Positions 7,928-16,307 of a stretch of DNA of 64,000 nucleotides are shown in pieces. Position 1 is the first letter of the stretch, and each line of letters opens with the position of its first letter. A program made the translations under genes and the position numbers. A model generated the notes under the pieces. The model was not told the DNA's origin, made no database searches, and worked only from the letters and a program-made list of their open reading frames with translations. The stretch is from Leifsonia shinshuensis. Its GTDB lineage: Bacteria > Actinomycetota > Actinomycetes > Actinomycetales > Microbacteriaceae. The stretch covers positions 558,001 to 622,000 of the forward strand of contig NZ_JAVDVK010000001.1 in the NCBI RefSeq assembly GCF_031456835.1, read 5' to 3'.

Positions 7928-9430
7928 ATGTCTGAACAACGAAGGAACACAGGCACCACGAGCGACGAGAACGTGCCGCAGCCCACCGCGAAGATGCGGC
8001 GCAGGGTCACCGGCCTGGCGATCGCGGCCGCCGTCGGCGGGTTCCTCTTCGGCTTCGACTCCTCGGTGATCAACGGCGCCGTCGACTCGATCCAGCACAA
8101 CTTCGCGCTCAACGCCTTCATCACAGGCTTCATCGTCGCCATCGCGCTGCTCGGTTGCGCGGTCGGTGCGTTCATCGCCGGCCGGCTCGCCGACCGCTGG
8201 GGTCGCCTCAAGGTCATGCTGCTCGGCGCGGTCCTCTTCCTGGTCAGCTCGATCGGGGCCGGCCTCGCCTTCTCCGCCTGGGACCTGGCCCTCTGGCGCG
8301 TGGTCGGCGGTCTCGGCATCGGCATCGCGTCCGTCGTGGCCCCGGCCTACATCGCCGAGATCTCGCCGCGACAGTCGCGCGGCCGCCTGGCGTCGCTCCA
8401 GCAGCTCGCCATCACCATCGGTATCTTCGTCGCGCTGCTCTCCGACGCGCTGCTCGCGGGAATCGCGGGCTCCGCGTCCAAGGAGCTGTGGCTCGGCCTC
8501 GAGGCGTGGCGGTGGATGTTCCTGGTGGGCGTCATCCCGTCGGTGGTCTACGGCATCCTCGCCCTGACGCTCCCCGAGTCGCCGCGCTACCTGCTGGCGA
8601 ACGGCCGCCGCGACGATGCACGCGCGGTGTTCGCGACCCTCGTGCCGGAGGGCGACCTCGACCGTCAGATCGGCGACATCGAGAACGCGATCAAAGAGGA
8701 CCGCGAAGGCGCGAAGGCGACGCTCGCGGGCAACCGGTTCGGCCTCAAACCGATCGTCTGGATCGGCATCATCCTGTCGGTGTTCCAGCAGTTCGTCGGC
8801 ATCAACGTGATCTTCTACTACTCGACCACCCTCTGGCAGGCGGTCGGATTCACCGAGAAGAACTCGCTGCTCATCACGGTCATCACCTCGGTGACGAACG
8901 TCGTCGTGACCATCGTCGCCATCCTCCTCGTCGACCGGGTGGGCCGCCGCCCGATCCTGCTCACGGGATCCGTCGGCATGGCGCTGTCGCTCGGCGTGAT
9001 GGCGCTCGCGTTCACCTTCGCGGTCAAGCACGACGGCGCCGTCAGCCTCCCGAACCCGTGGGGACCGATTGCCCTCATCGCGGCGAACATCTTCGTGGTG
9101 TGCTTCGGCGCCTCGTGGGGTCCGCTCGTCTGGGTGCTCCTCGGCGAGATCTTCCCGAGCCGGATCCGCGGGAAGGCCCTGGGCGTCGCGGCCGCGGCGC
9201 AGTGGATCGCGAACTTCCTGGTGACCATCTCGTTCCCGCCGATGGCCGACTTCTCGCTGCCGTTCACGTACGGCATGTACGCCCTCTTCGCCGCCCTCTC
9301 GTTCTTCTTCGTGTTCTTCAAGATCCCGGAGACGAACGGCATGGCGCTCGAGCAGGCCGAGACGCTCTTCAAGAACTCCGGGGGCCGTGGACGCGGCGTC
9401 CAGGTGCGCTCCAGCGGAGACTCCGCCTAG
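7928..9430 (+). CDS. MFS sugar porter family transporter
   Basis: 500 residues with twelve predicted membrane helices. It belongs to the sugar porter family (XylE/GalP/GLUT type), which usually imports hexoses or pentoses with protons. Diagnostic motifs are GFLFGFDSSVINGA in helix 1, the loop-2 motif AGRLADRWGR, PESPRYLLANGR after helix 6, QQFVGINVIFYYS in helix 7, the loop motif DRVGRRPILL and PETNGMALEQ at the end. The exact sugar cannot be told from sequence. The ATG at 7928 follows AAAAGGG. It stands alone, with its own upstream region and the rpsB promoter immediately after. Confidence 0.93.
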   Translation: MSEQRRNTGTTSDENVPQPTAKMRRRVTGLAIAAAVGGFLFGFDSSVINGAVDSIQHNFALNAFITGFIVAIALLGCAVGAFIAGRLADRWGRLKVMLLGAVLFLVSSIGAGLAFSAWDLALWRVVGGLGIGIASVVAPAYIAEISPRQSRGRLASLQQLAITIGIFVALLSDALLAGIAGSASKELWLGLEAWRWMFLVGVIPSVVYGILALTLPESPRYLLANGRRDDARAVFATLVPEGDLDRQIGDIENAIKEDREGAKATLAGNRFGLKPIVWIGIILSVFQQFVGINVIFYYSTTLWQAVGFTEKNSLLITVITSVTNVVVTIVAILLVDRVGRRPILLTGSVGMALSLGVMALAFTFAVKHDGAVSLPNPWGPIALIAANIFVVCFGASWGPLVWVLLGEIFPSRIRGKALGVAAAAQWIANFLVTISFPPMADFSLPFTYGMYALFAALSFFFVFFKIPETNGMALEQAETLFKNSGGRGRGVQVRSSGDSA

Positions 9431-9443
9431 TCCCGGTTGCTGC

Positions 9444-9449
9444 TAGACT
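9444..9449 (+). promoter_or_regulatory. Extended -10 promoter of rpsB (TGC TAGACT)
   Basis: TAGACT is preceded by TGC, an extended -10 arrangement. It predicts transcription from about 9456. Confidence 0.5.
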
Positions 9450-9455
9450 CTTCGG

Positions 9456-9674
9456 AGCACTCCGCTCGTCGGGGTGACTACGCGTGCCCGCAATCCTGAG
9501 CAGGAACCAACCCTGCACGGGACGCCCTCGCTGAGGGCGGCACGCGCATCCATTGGTCTCCCATCTCCCTCAACGGCAGCGCCGCGCGAGCGGGACGGGT
9601 GCGGATGCGCGCGGGGCACCAGGAGTGGCGGCCGCCGGCCGTCGCAGACAACCGCAACCAAAAGGAGAACGGCA
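9456..9674 (+). promoter_or_regulatory. Long structured leader of rpsB
   Basis: About 220 bases separate the -10 from the rpsB ATG. An outer helix CGCGTGCC/GGCACGCG (near 9481-9488 and 9539-9546) encloses a GCCCTC/GAGGGC hairpin, and AAAAGGAG precedes the ATG. Such a leader would suit feedback control by S2, as known for rpsB in other bacteria. The RNA family is not identified. Confidence 0.4.
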
Positions 9675-10580
9675 ATGGCCGTCGTCACCATGCGCCAGCT
9701 GCTCGACAGCGGCGTCCACTTCGGACACCAGACCCGCCGCTGGAACCCGAAGATGAAGCGCTTCATCCTCACCGAGCGCTCGGGCAGCTACATCATCGAC
9801 CTGCAGCAGTCCCTCGCGTACATCGACAAGACGTACGACTTCGTGCGCGAGACCGTCGCCCACGGCGGCACCATCCTCTTTGTCGGCACCAAGAAGCAGG
9901 CCCAGCAGGCGATCGCCGAGCAGGCGACCCGCGTCGGCCAGCCCTACGTGAACCAGCGCTGGCTGGGTGGTCTGCTGACCAACTTCCAGACCGTGTCCAA
10001 GCGCCTCGCGCGCATGAAGGAGCTCGAGGAGCTCGACTTCGAGGGCACCACCAGCGGCTTCACCAAGAAGGAGCTGCTGATCAAGAAGCGCGAGCTGGAC
10101 AAGCTCCACAAGTCGCTGGGCGGCATCCGCAACCTGTCGAAGACCCCGAGCGCGCTCTGGGTCGTCGACACCAAGAAGGAGCACCTCGCGATCGACGAGG
10201 CCAAGAAGCTGGGCATCCCGGTCATCGGCATCCTCGACACGAACTGCGACCCGGACGAGGTCCAGTACCCGATCCCGGGCAACGACGACGCGATCCGCTC
10301 CGTCACGCTGCTGACCCGCATCGTGGCCGACGCGGCCGCCGAGGGCCTCATCCAGCGTCACCAGAAGCCCGAGGAGGGCGCCGAGCCGGCCGAGCCGCTC
10401 GCCGAGTGGGAGCAGGAGCTGCTGCAGACCTCGTCCGACGAGGTGCAGTCCAGCGCCGAGACCACCAAGGCCGCTGACGCCGACCTGGCCGAGGCCAAGG
10501 CCGATTCGGCCGAGGTCGTCGCCGAGGGCGAGGCCGACGCGGAGGCCGCCGAGGCCGCCGCTGCGCCCGAGTCCGAGTAA
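9675..10580 (+). CDS. rpsB: 30S ribosomal protein S2
   Basis: 301 residues. The S2 core is unmistakable: [57 protein letters not shown] and [13 protein letters not shown]. The ATG at 9675 is supported by AAAGGAG; the frame stays open upstream to 9474, but that part is untranslated leader. After about residue 235 there is an acidic Ala/Glu-rich tail of some 65 residues, common in actinobacterial S2. It lies 47 bases upstream of tsf in the classic rpsB-tsf operon. Confidence 0.97.
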   Translation: MAVVTMRQLLDSGVHFGHQTRRWNPKMKRFILTERSGSYIIDLQQSLAYIDKTYDFVRETVAHGGTILFVGTKKQAQQAIAEQATRVGQPYVNQRWLGGLLTNFQTVSKRLARMKELEELDFEGTTSGFTKKELLIKKRELDKLHKSLGGIRNLSKTPSALWVVDTKKEHLAIDEAKKLGIPVIGILDTNCDPDEVQYPIPGNDDAIRSVTLLTRIVADAAAEGLIQRHQKPEEGAEPAEPLAEWEQELLQTSSDEVQSSAETTKAADADLAEAKADSAEVVAEGEADAEAAEAAAAPESE

Positions 10581-10627
10581 TCCTCCCCACCAGAAGTCTT
10601 CGAGAAGAAGAAGGTTCCAGTCAGAAC

Positions 10628-11458
10628 ATGGCAAACATCAGCATCGCCGACATCAAGGCTCTCCGTGAGCAGCTCGGCACCGGCATGGTCGACACCAAGA
10701 AGGCGCTCGAGGAGGCCGATGGCGACATCGAGAAGGCCACCGAGATCCTGCGCCTGAAGGGCGCGAAGGGCAACGCCAAGCGCGCGGACCGCTCCACCAG
10801 CGAGGGCCTCGTCGCCGCCAAGGACAACGGCAACGGCACCGCCACGATGATCGAGCTCGCGTGCGAGACCGACTTCGTCGCGAAGGGCGACAAGTTCATC
10901 GCCCTCGCCGACAAGGTGCTCGACGCAGCGGCCGCGGCCGGTGCGACCACCGTCGAGGAGGCCCTCGCGGCCCCCGCCGGCAGCCAGACCGTCGCCGAGC
11001 TCATCGGTGACGAGGCCGCCATCCTCGGCGAGAAGGTCGAGCTCCGCCGCATCGCCGTCGTGAACGGCGAGCACTTCGCGATCTACCTGCACAAGACCTC
11101 CAAGGACCTGCCCCCGCAGGTCGGTGTCGTGCTCGGCTACGCCGGCGACGACGCGGAGACCGCCCGCAGCATCGCGCAGCACATCTCGTTCGCGAACCCG
11201 ACCTACCTCTCCCGTGAGGACGTCCCGGCCGACGAGGTCGAGAACGAGCGTCGCATCGTCGAGGAGATCTCGCGCAATGAGGGCAAGCCCGAGGCCGCGC
11301 TCCCGAAGATCATCGAGGGTCGCCTCGGCGCCTACTTCAAGCAGGTCGCCCTGCTCGAGCAGGAGTACGCCCGCGACAACAAGCTGACCATCAGCCAGGT
11401 GCTGAAGGACTCGGGTCTCACCGTGTCCGGCTTCGCCCGGTTCAAGGTCGGCGCGTAG
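10628..11458 (+). CDS. tsf: Elongation factor Ts
   Basis: 276 residues. EF-Ts recharges EF-Tu by exchanging GDP for GTP. The N-terminal UBA-like domain is ALREQLGTGMVDTKKALEEA, and the EF-Tu-contacting motif is IELACETDFVAKGDKF. The dimerisation domain follows, with the coiled-coil finger around 180-230 and a C-terminal ISQVLKDSGLTVSGFARFKVG. It is the second gene of the rpsB operon and is followed directly by a strong terminator. Confidence 0.97.
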   Translation: MANISIADIKALREQLGTGMVDTKKALEEADGDIEKATEILRLKGAKGNAKRADRSTSEGLVAAKDNGNGTATMIELACETDFVAKGDKFIALADKVLDAAAAAGATTVEEALAAPAGSQTVAELIGDEAAILGEKVELRRIAVVNGEHFAIYLHKTSKDLPPQVGVVLGYAGDDAETARSIAQHISFANPTYLSREDVPADEVENERRIVEEISRNEGKPEAALPKIIEGRLGAYFKQVALLEQEYARDNKLTISQVLKDSGLTVSGFARFKVGA

Positions 11459-11467
11459 CAGACCATG

Positions 11468-11505
11468 AAGGAGTCCGGATCGTGACAACGATCCGGACTC
11501 CTTTT
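11468..11505 (+). terminator. Intrinsic terminator after tsf
   Basis: A perfect 16-bp stem (11468-11483 with 11488-11503) closes a GACA loop and runs into TTTT. It starts nine bases after the tsf stop and ends the rpsB-tsf unit. Confidence 0.92.
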
Positions 11506-11564
11506 CTGTGCGCGGCACCCACTAGCTTTAACCAGAACCACAGACGGAAGGACGTTGATCACGC

Positions 11565-12293
11565 ATGTCGGCAGCCACTCAGAGACATCCTTCACAGCGG
11601 CGCAGAGTCCTTCTGAAGCTCTCCGGCGAGGCCTTCGGCGGAGGCCAGCTGGGGGTCAACCCGGACATCGTCAGCAGCATCGCGCGTGAGATCGCGCAGG
11701 CCGCGCAGGACGTCGAGATCGCCATCGTCGTCGGCGGCGGCAACTTCTTCCGCGGAGCCGAGCTGTCGCAGCGCGGCATGGACCGCGGCCGTGCGGACTA
11801 CATGGGGATGCTCGGGACGGTGATGAACTCGCTGGCCCTCCAGGACTTCCTGGAGCAGGCGGGCGCCGAGACGCGCGTCCAGTCGGCGATCTCCATGACC
11901 CAGGTGGCCGAGCCGTACATCCCGCGGCGGGCCGAACGGCACCTCGAGAAGGGCCGGGTCGTCATCTTCGGCGCCGGCGCCGGACTGCCGTACTTCTCCA
12001 CCGACACGGTGGCCGCCCAGCGGGCGCTCGAGATCAGCGCGGACGTCGTGCTGGTCGCCAAGAACGGTGTCGACGGGATGTACGACGACGACCCGCGCAC
12101 GAACCCGGACGCGAGGAAGATCGACCAGATCAGTCACCAGGAGGCTCTGCAGCAGAACCTCAAGGCGGTCGACTCGACGGCGCTGAGCCTCTGCATGGAC
12201 AACGGGATGCCGATGCGCATCTTCGGGATCGAGCCCGCCGGCAACGTGACCGCCGCCCTCCTCGGCGCGGAGATCGGGACACTGCTCGGCTGA
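11565..12293 (+). CDS. pyrH: UMP kinase
   Basis: 242 residues. It phosphorylates UMP to UDP in pyrimidine synthesis and belongs to the amino-acid kinase fold. Key motifs are [12 protein letters not shown] (phosphate loop), [48 protein letters not shown] and [28 protein letters not shown] (11523-11528) is a plausible -10, giving a leader of about 30 bases, so it is separated from tsf by a terminator and its own promoter. frr follows within 60 bases. Confidence 0.96.
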   Translation: MSAATQRHPSQRRRVLLKLSGEAFGGGQLGVNPDIVSSIAREIAQAAQDVEIAIVVGGGNFFRGAELSQRGMDRGRADYMGMLGTVMNSLALQDFLEQAGAETRVQSAISMTQVAEPYIPRRAERHLEKGRVVIFGAGAGLPYFSTDTVAAQRALEISADVVLVAKNGVDGMYDDDPRTNPDARKIDQISHQEALQQNLKAVDSTALSLCMDNGMPMRIFGIEPAGNVTAALLGAEIGTLLG

Positions 12294-12350
12294 CGCCGGG
12301 TGGCCGCGCAATAGACTAGACACCGACCCACCTACGTATAAGGAGACACC

Positions 12351-12905
12351 GTGATCGCGGATGTGATTTCCGATGCCCGCCAGCGCATGAGCAAGACCGT
12401 GGATGCTGCGAGGGACGACTTCGGCACGGTGAGCGCGGGCCGCGCCAACCCGGCTCTGTTCCAGAAGGTGCTGGTCGACTACTACGGGTCGCCGACCCCG
12501 CTGGCCCAGCTGGCCGGCCTCCAGAACCCCGAGGCCCGCGTCCTGCTGGTCACGCCGTACGACAAGTCGGCGCTCAAGGACATCGAGAAGGCCATCGTCA
12601 ACATGCCGAACCTGTCGGCCAACGTGGGCAACGACGGCGAGATCGTGCGCGTCACCCTCCCGGAGCTCACCGAGGACCGCCGCAAGGAGTTCGTGAAGAT
12701 CGTCCGCAGCAAGGGCGAGGACGCCAAGGTCGCGCTCCGCAACATCCGCCGCAAGGCCAAGGACGACCTCGACGCGCTGAAGGGCGAGGTCGGGGACGAC
12801 GAGGTGGCGCGCGGCGAGAAGGAGCTCGAGACGCTGACCCGCACCCACGTGGAGGCCGTCGACGAGGCTCTGAAGCGCAAGGAAGCCGAGCTGCTCGAGG
12901 TCTAG
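12351..12905 (+). CDS. frr: Ribosome recycling factor
   Basis: 184 residues, normal length. With EF-G it splits post-termination ribosomes. The two-domain L shape is reflected in [23 protein letters not shown] N-terminal sequence, the beta domain with [17 protein letters not shown] and the long helical segment [21 protein letters not shown] with [14 protein letters not shown]. The GTG at 12351 follows AAGGAGA. A TAGACT at 12312-12317 is a clear -10 with a leader of about 30 bases, so frr can be transcribed apart from pyrH. cdsA starts three bases after its stop. Confidence 0.97.
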   Translation: MIADVISDARQRMSKTVDAARDDFGTVSAGRANPALFQKVLVDYYGSPTPLAQLAGLQNPEARVLLVTPYDKSALKDIEKAIVNMPNLSANVGNDGEIVRVTLPELTEDRRKEFVKIVRSKGEDAKVALRNIRRKAKDDLDALKGEVGDDEVARGEKELETLTRTHVEAVDEALKRKEAELLEV

Positions 12906-12908
12906 CCG

Positions 12909-13898
12909 ATGAGCGACGACAGCAGTCCCGGCGCGCCGGACCCGGTACCGCGCGGAAAGGCGCGATCCCGGGAGGAGTTCCGGGCGCAGGTGCAGGCCAC
13001 CCGCGCCGACTTCGAGCGTCAGGTGCAGGCGCGCAAGGCTCAGCTCGACGCGACCCAGGAGCGGATCGCGGAGCGCACGGGCCGCAACCTGATCCTGGCG
13101 ATCGTCATCGGCCTGGGCGTCGGCGCGCTCGTCCTGGTCAGCCTGATCTTCATCAAGGAGCTCTTCCTGGTGTTCGGCGTGGCCATGGCCGGCTTCGCCA
13201 CCTTCGAACTCGTTCAGGCGTTCCGCGTCTCCGGGCGGCGCGTGCCCCGCATCCCGTCGATCCTGGCGGCCGCGGGGATCGTCCCGGTCTCGTTCTTCCT
13301 GCACTCGGGCGGCCAGCTGGTCTCGCTGTCCGCGGGGATCGTCCTGGTCGTCGTGTGGCGGCTGATCGAGGAGGCGGTGGTCCCCGCCGCCCGGCGCGGG
13401 TCGGCCGCACTGGGGCGCGACCTGCTGTGGTCGGTGTTCGTGCAGCTGTACATCACGCTGCTCGCCAGCTTCGTCATCCTGCTGCTGGCGGAGCCCGGCG
13501 GCGAGTGGTGGGTGCTCGCGTTCCTGATCCTGGTCGTGTCGGTCGACACGGGCGCCTACGTGAGCGGACTCTCCTGGGGCAAGCACCCCATGGCGCCCAC
13601 GATCAGTCCGAAGAAGACCTGGGAGGGCTTCGCCGGCGCGGCAGCGGCTGCGATCATCGCGGGCATCCTGCTCTCGGTGTTCATGCTCGGGGAGCCGTGG
13701 TGGTTCGGCGTGGTGTTCGGCGTCGTCCTGCTCCTGACGGCCACCGCCGGAGACCTCGCCGAGTCGCTGATCAAGCGGGACCTCGGCATCAAGGACATGA
13801 GCTCGTGGCTGCCGGGGCACGGGGGATTCCTCGACCGGCTGGACTCCATCCTCCCGTCGGCAGCGGCCACCTACGTCCTGTTCCTCATCTTCCGATGA
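12909..13898 (+). CDS. cdsA: Phosphatidate cytidylyltransferase
   Basis: 329 residues. It makes CDP-diacylglycerol from CTP and phosphatidic acid, the entry point to phospholipids, in the cytoplasmic membrane. A charged cytoplasmic segment of about 60 residues precedes roughly eight hydrophobic helices. The family signature sits near the C-terminus: GDLAESLIKRDLGIKD followed by PGHGGFLDRLDS. The WGKHPMAPTISPKKTWEG block is also diagnostic. It starts four bases after frr, in the usual pyrH-frr-cdsA order. Confidence 0.95.
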   Translation: MSDDSSPGAPDPVPRGKARSREEFRAQVQATRADFERQVQARKAQLDATQERIAERTGRNLILAIVIGLGVGALVLVSLIFIKELFLVFGVAMAGFATFELVQAFRVSGRRVPRIPSILAAAGIVPVSFFLHSGGQLVSLSAGIVLVVVWRLIEEAVVPAARRGSAALGRDLLWSVFVQLYITLLASFVILLLAEPGGEWWVLAFLILVVSVDTGAYVSGLSWGKHPMAPTISPKKTWEGFAGAAAAAIIAGILLSVFMLGEPWWFGVVFGVVLLLTATAGDLAESLIKRDLGIKDMSSWLPGHGGFLDRLDSILPSAAATYVLFLIFR

Positions 13899-13904
13899 CA
13901 GAAT
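13899..13904 (+). promoter_or_regulatory. -10 hexamer CAGAAT, leaderless spacing
   Basis: CAGAAT ends six bases before the GTG at 13911 and overlaps the cdsA stop region. No ribosome binding site precedes the GTG. Confidence 0.5.
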
Positions 13905-13910
13905 GGGGGA

Positions 13911-14456
13911 GTGAGCACCTTCCCCCGCAGCCCCAAGTCGAAGCCGGGCTACGACGTCGAACAGGTGGACGAGTTCCTCGCGACGGCGCGCCGTGCCTAC
14001 GACGGAGACGCGTCGGCGCCGGACCTGACCGCGGCCGACATCCGGCACACCGCGTTCGCGATGACGAAGGGCGGCTACTCCACGACCCATGTGGATGCGG
14101 CGCTCGAGCGGCTCGAGGACGCGTTCTCGGCCCGTGAGCGCGAGGCCGCGCGAGCGCGCCAGGGCGACGCCGCGTGGTTCGAGGAGGCGCGGACGACCGC
14201 GCAGGTCATCCTGAATCGGCTCGACCGGCCGCTCGGGCAGCGTTTCGACCGGGTGAGCCTGCTCACGCTCGGCTACAACCGCAACGACGTCGACCGGTTC
14301 GCCAACCGCTTGGTGCGCTACTTCCAGGACGGACGGCCGATGAGCGTCGAGGAGGTGCGCACCGTGACGTTCCGCGAGCAGCGGGGCGGATACCGCGAGG
14401 TGCAGGTCGATCTGCTGCTCGACAGCGTGACCGACGTGATGCTGGCGGTTCGCTGA
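13911..14456 (+). CDS. DivIVA-domain repeat protein (four DivIVA-like motifs)
   Basis: 181 residues. Four short motifs of the DivIVA membrane-binding type (GY followed by V-D and a hydrophobic residue) occur at about 13-23, 55-65, 121-131 and 160-170. They form two pairs: motif A (GYDVEQVDEFL, GYNRNDVDRFA) and motif B with a longer lead-in (GGYSTTHVDAAL, GGYREVQVDLLL), so the protein looks like a duplicated A-B unit. This fits the DivIVA domain repeat family of actinobacteria. True DivIVA marks curved membrane at poles and septa; this protein lacks a long coiled coil, so a related but distinct role is inferred. The start is set by the -10 six bases upstream. Confidence 0.85.
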   Translation: MSTFPRSPKSKPGYDVEQVDEFLATARRAYDGDASAPDLTAADIRHTAFAMTKGGYSTTHVDAALERLEDAFSAREREAARARQGDAAWFEEARTTAQVILNRLDRPLGQRFDRVSLLTLGYNRNDVDRFANRLVRYFQDGRPMSVEEVRTVTFREQRGGYREVQVDLLLDSVTDVMLAVR

Positions 14457-14472
14457 GTGCGGGGGCGGAATC

Positions 14473-14501
14473 TTGGGTTTTCCGACGATCTCCGTTATCG
14501 T
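14473..14501 (+). promoter_or_regulatory. Promoter of the transglycosylase-like gene
   Basis: TTGGGT (14473-14478) and TATCGT (14496-14501) are spaced by 17 bases. This places transcription start at about 14508, next to GTG codons at 14505 and 14511. Confidence 0.6.
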
Positions 14502-14510
14502 TCTGTGATC

Positions 14511-15221
14511 GTGGGTAGACGAGAAGCAGCAGCAGCAGAGATCGTGCCGCTGACTCCGGCCAACCCGGTCGGCGTCGCATTCAAGCGGTCCCGCCGTCCG
14601 CACATCCGGTCGCGAGCAGCGGTGTGGGGTTTCGCGTTCACCGCAGCCGTCGGTTTCGCGCTCGTGAACGTGGTGGATCCCTTCTCCGGCGCGACGACGA
14701 CGCCGGCCTACGCGGAGTCGCTGCAGCAGATCCCCACGACGGAGCGCTACGACGGTGCTCCCGCCCAGAACCTCACCGCGCCGGACTCGGCGGCCCTCAC
14801 CATCACCCGCGACGCGGTGACGGTGAAGGAGAAGCCGAAGCCCACTCCGACGCCGACCCCGACGCCCACGGCGTCCAAGAAGTCGTCCAGCGGCGGCGGA
14901 GGCGGCGCGCCGTCGGCGCCCATCCCGTCGCCGGGCACCGCGCAGGCGATCGCCTATCAGATGGTGCACGACCGCGGCTGGGGCGACGACCAGTACGGCT
15001 GCCTGGTCCAGCTGTGGAACCACGAGTCCGGTTGGCGCGTCAACGCCTCCAACCCGAGCGGCGCGTACGGCATCCCTCAGGCGCTCCCGGGCAGCAAGAT
15101 GGGCCCCGGCTGGCAGACCGACGCATCGGTGCAGATCTCGTGGGGCCTCGGCTACGTGTCCGGGCGCTACGGCACGCCGTGCGGTGCGTGGGGCGTCTGG
15201 CAGTCCCAGGGCTGGTACTGA
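14511..15221 (+). CDS. Exported transglycosylase-like protein with a C-terminal WY tail
   Basis: 236 residues from the GTG at 14511; a GTG at 14505 and one at 14457 are in frame. The -35/-10 pair between 14473 and 14501 favours 14511. One hydrophobic segment (about 40-58, AVWGFAFTAAVGFALVNVV) acts as signal or anchor. A Pro-Thr repeat and a Ser/Gly-rich linker follow (about 115-145). The C-terminal domain resembles small lytic transglycosylases: the ESGWRVNASNPSGAYGIPQA block holds a candidate catalytic Glu, followed by ALPGSKM and the terminal GTPCGAWG...GWY. A paralogue lies at 62671-63462. Cleavage of peptidoglycan glycan strands is inferred. Confidence 0.85.
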   Translation: MGRREAAAAEIVPLTPANPVGVAFKRSRRPHIRSRAAVWGFAFTAAVGFALVNVVDPFSGATTTPAYAESLQQIPTTERYDGAPAQNLTAPDSAALTITRDAVTVKEKPKPTPTPTPTPTASKKSSSGGGGGAPSAPIPSPGTAQAIAYQMVHDRGWGDDQYGCLVQLWNHESGWRVNASNPSGAYGIPQALPGSKMGPGWQTDASVQISWGLGYVSGRYGTPCGAWGVWQSQGWY

Positions 15222-15243
15222 CCGCTCTCCGGGCGGACCCGCC

Positions 15244-15249
15244 TAGACT
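15244..15249 (+). promoter_or_regulatory. -10 hexamer TAGACT, leaderless spacing
   Basis: TAGACT ends six bases before the ATG at 15256; there is no ribosome binding site. Confidence 0.55.
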
Positions 15250-15255
15250 TGACGC

Positions 15256-15555
15256 ATGCCGCGCTCGAACCGTCCCCGTGGCCGCTCCGGCGGCCGGCCG
15301 GCGGAGGAGCCGGACAGCCTGGAGCGTCTGCTCTCCGGCTGGCGACGGACCGAGACGCGCCGCGGCGTGACCTGGAACGTGCAGCCGGTGTCGGCCGCGC
15401 AGGCGCAGAAGACGTACGTCTGCCCGGGCTGCGGCCGTGATATCCCGCCGGGGACGTCGCACCTGGTCGCCTGGCGCGCCGACGGCGTGCTGGGCGACGC
15501 CCCCGACCTGGCCGCACGACGGCACTGGCACGAGTCCTGCTGGAGGATCGCATGA
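15256..15555 (+). CDS. Small Cys-rich putative zinc-binding protein
   Basis: 99 residues, of an actinobacterial family that I know only as hypothetical. The N-terminus is basic and disordered (MPRSNRPRGRSGGRP). Residues 54-60 read YVCPGCGR, a CxxC knuckle, and the C-terminus has RRHWHESCWR, giving further His and Cys ligands; one zinc ion is a reasonable guess. No enzyme motif is present. The ATG is placed by the TAGACT six bases upstream. Its stop overlaps the next gene's ATG by four bases, so the two are translated together. Confidence 0.75.
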   Translation: MPRSNRPRGRSGGRPAEEPDSLERLLSGWRRTETRRGVTWNVQPVSAAQAQKTYVCPGCGRDIPPGTSHLVAWRADGVLGDAPDLAARRHWHESCWRIA

Positions 15556-16289
15556 CGAGCGAGGGTACGACCATCGAGATCCGGGGCGGCGTGGAGCTCC
15601 CCGCCCGCCGCGAGGACGTCGAGTTCCGGACGCAGGACGGGCTGACCCTGGTGGGCGAGCTGGCCACCCCGCTCGACCGTGAGCCGGTCGCGACCCTGGT
15701 GACGCTGCACCCGCTGCCCACGGCGGGCGGCTTCATGGATTCGCACATCCTGCGCAAGGCGGCTGCCCGCCTCCCGGCACTCGCCGGGATCGCCGTCCTG
15801 CGCTTCAACACGCGGGGCACCGCGTCGCCGCGCGGACGGAGCGAGGGGTCGTTCGGCGACGGCGTGGGGGAGCGCTACGACCTGGAGGCCGCGATGGCCT
15901 TCGTCGGCGACCGCGGCCTGCCGCATCCCTGGCTCGTCGGCTGGTCGTTCGGCACGGAGCTGGCCCTGATGTACGGCCGCGCCTGCCCGGTCGACGGCGT
16001 CATCCTGCTCTCCCCGCCGCTCCACCGCGCCAAGCCGGAGCATCTGGAGGCGTGGGCGGGAGACGAGCGACCGCTGGTGGCGCTCATCCCGGAGCACGAC
16101 GACTTCCTCCGTCCGGCCGCGGCCGCGGAGAAGTTCGCCCCGCTGCCGCAGATCGAACTGGTGACCGTGGAGGGCGGCAAGCACCTCTGGGTGGGGGAGA
16201 ACCAGACCCGTCGCGTGCTCACGGAGATCGTGGAGCGCGTGAACCCGTCGGCCCTCCCGCTGCCGACGGAGTGGCCCGCGGGCGCTTAG
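15552..16289 (+). CDS. Alpha/beta hydrolase
   Basis: 245 residues. The fold is seen in VTLHPLPTAGGFMDS (oxyanion region), LRFNTRGTASPRGRSEG, and the nucleophile elbow GWSFGTELALMYG with Ser as nucleophile. EHDDFLRP supplies the likely acid, and GGKHLWVGE the likely catalytic His. There is no signal peptide, so it acts in the cytoplasm. The family includes small esterases with unknown substrates. It starts inside the stop of the preceding zinc-binding protein gene (ATGA) and converges with the PerM gene. Confidence 0.88.
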   Translation: MTSEGTTIEIRGGVELPARREDVEFRTQDGLTLVGELATPLDREPVATLVTLHPLPTAGGFMDSHILRKAAARLPALAGIAVLRFNTRGTASPRGRSEGSFGDGVGERYDLEAAMAFVGDRGLPHPWLVGWSFGTELALMYGRACPVDGVILLSPPLHRAKPEHLEAWAGDERPLVALIPEHDDFLRPAAAAEKFAPLPQIELVTVEGGKHLWVGENQTRRVLTEIVERVNPSALPLPTEWPAGA

Positions 16290-16307
16290 CGAGCCGCTGA
16301 GGGCGTC

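Noticed and set aside
9474..9674. N-terminal extension of rpsB to a GTG at 9474
   Set aside because: S2 begins [17 protein letters not shown] at 9675 with a good ribosome binding site; the upstream part is the mRNA leader.
11592..15023. A 1143-codon open frame on the minus strand across pyrH, frr, cdsA and the DivIVA-repeat gene
   Set aside because: It lies antisense to several well-supported genes and encodes low-complexity Arg/His/Gly-rich sequence, the usual product of reading high-GC genes backwards.
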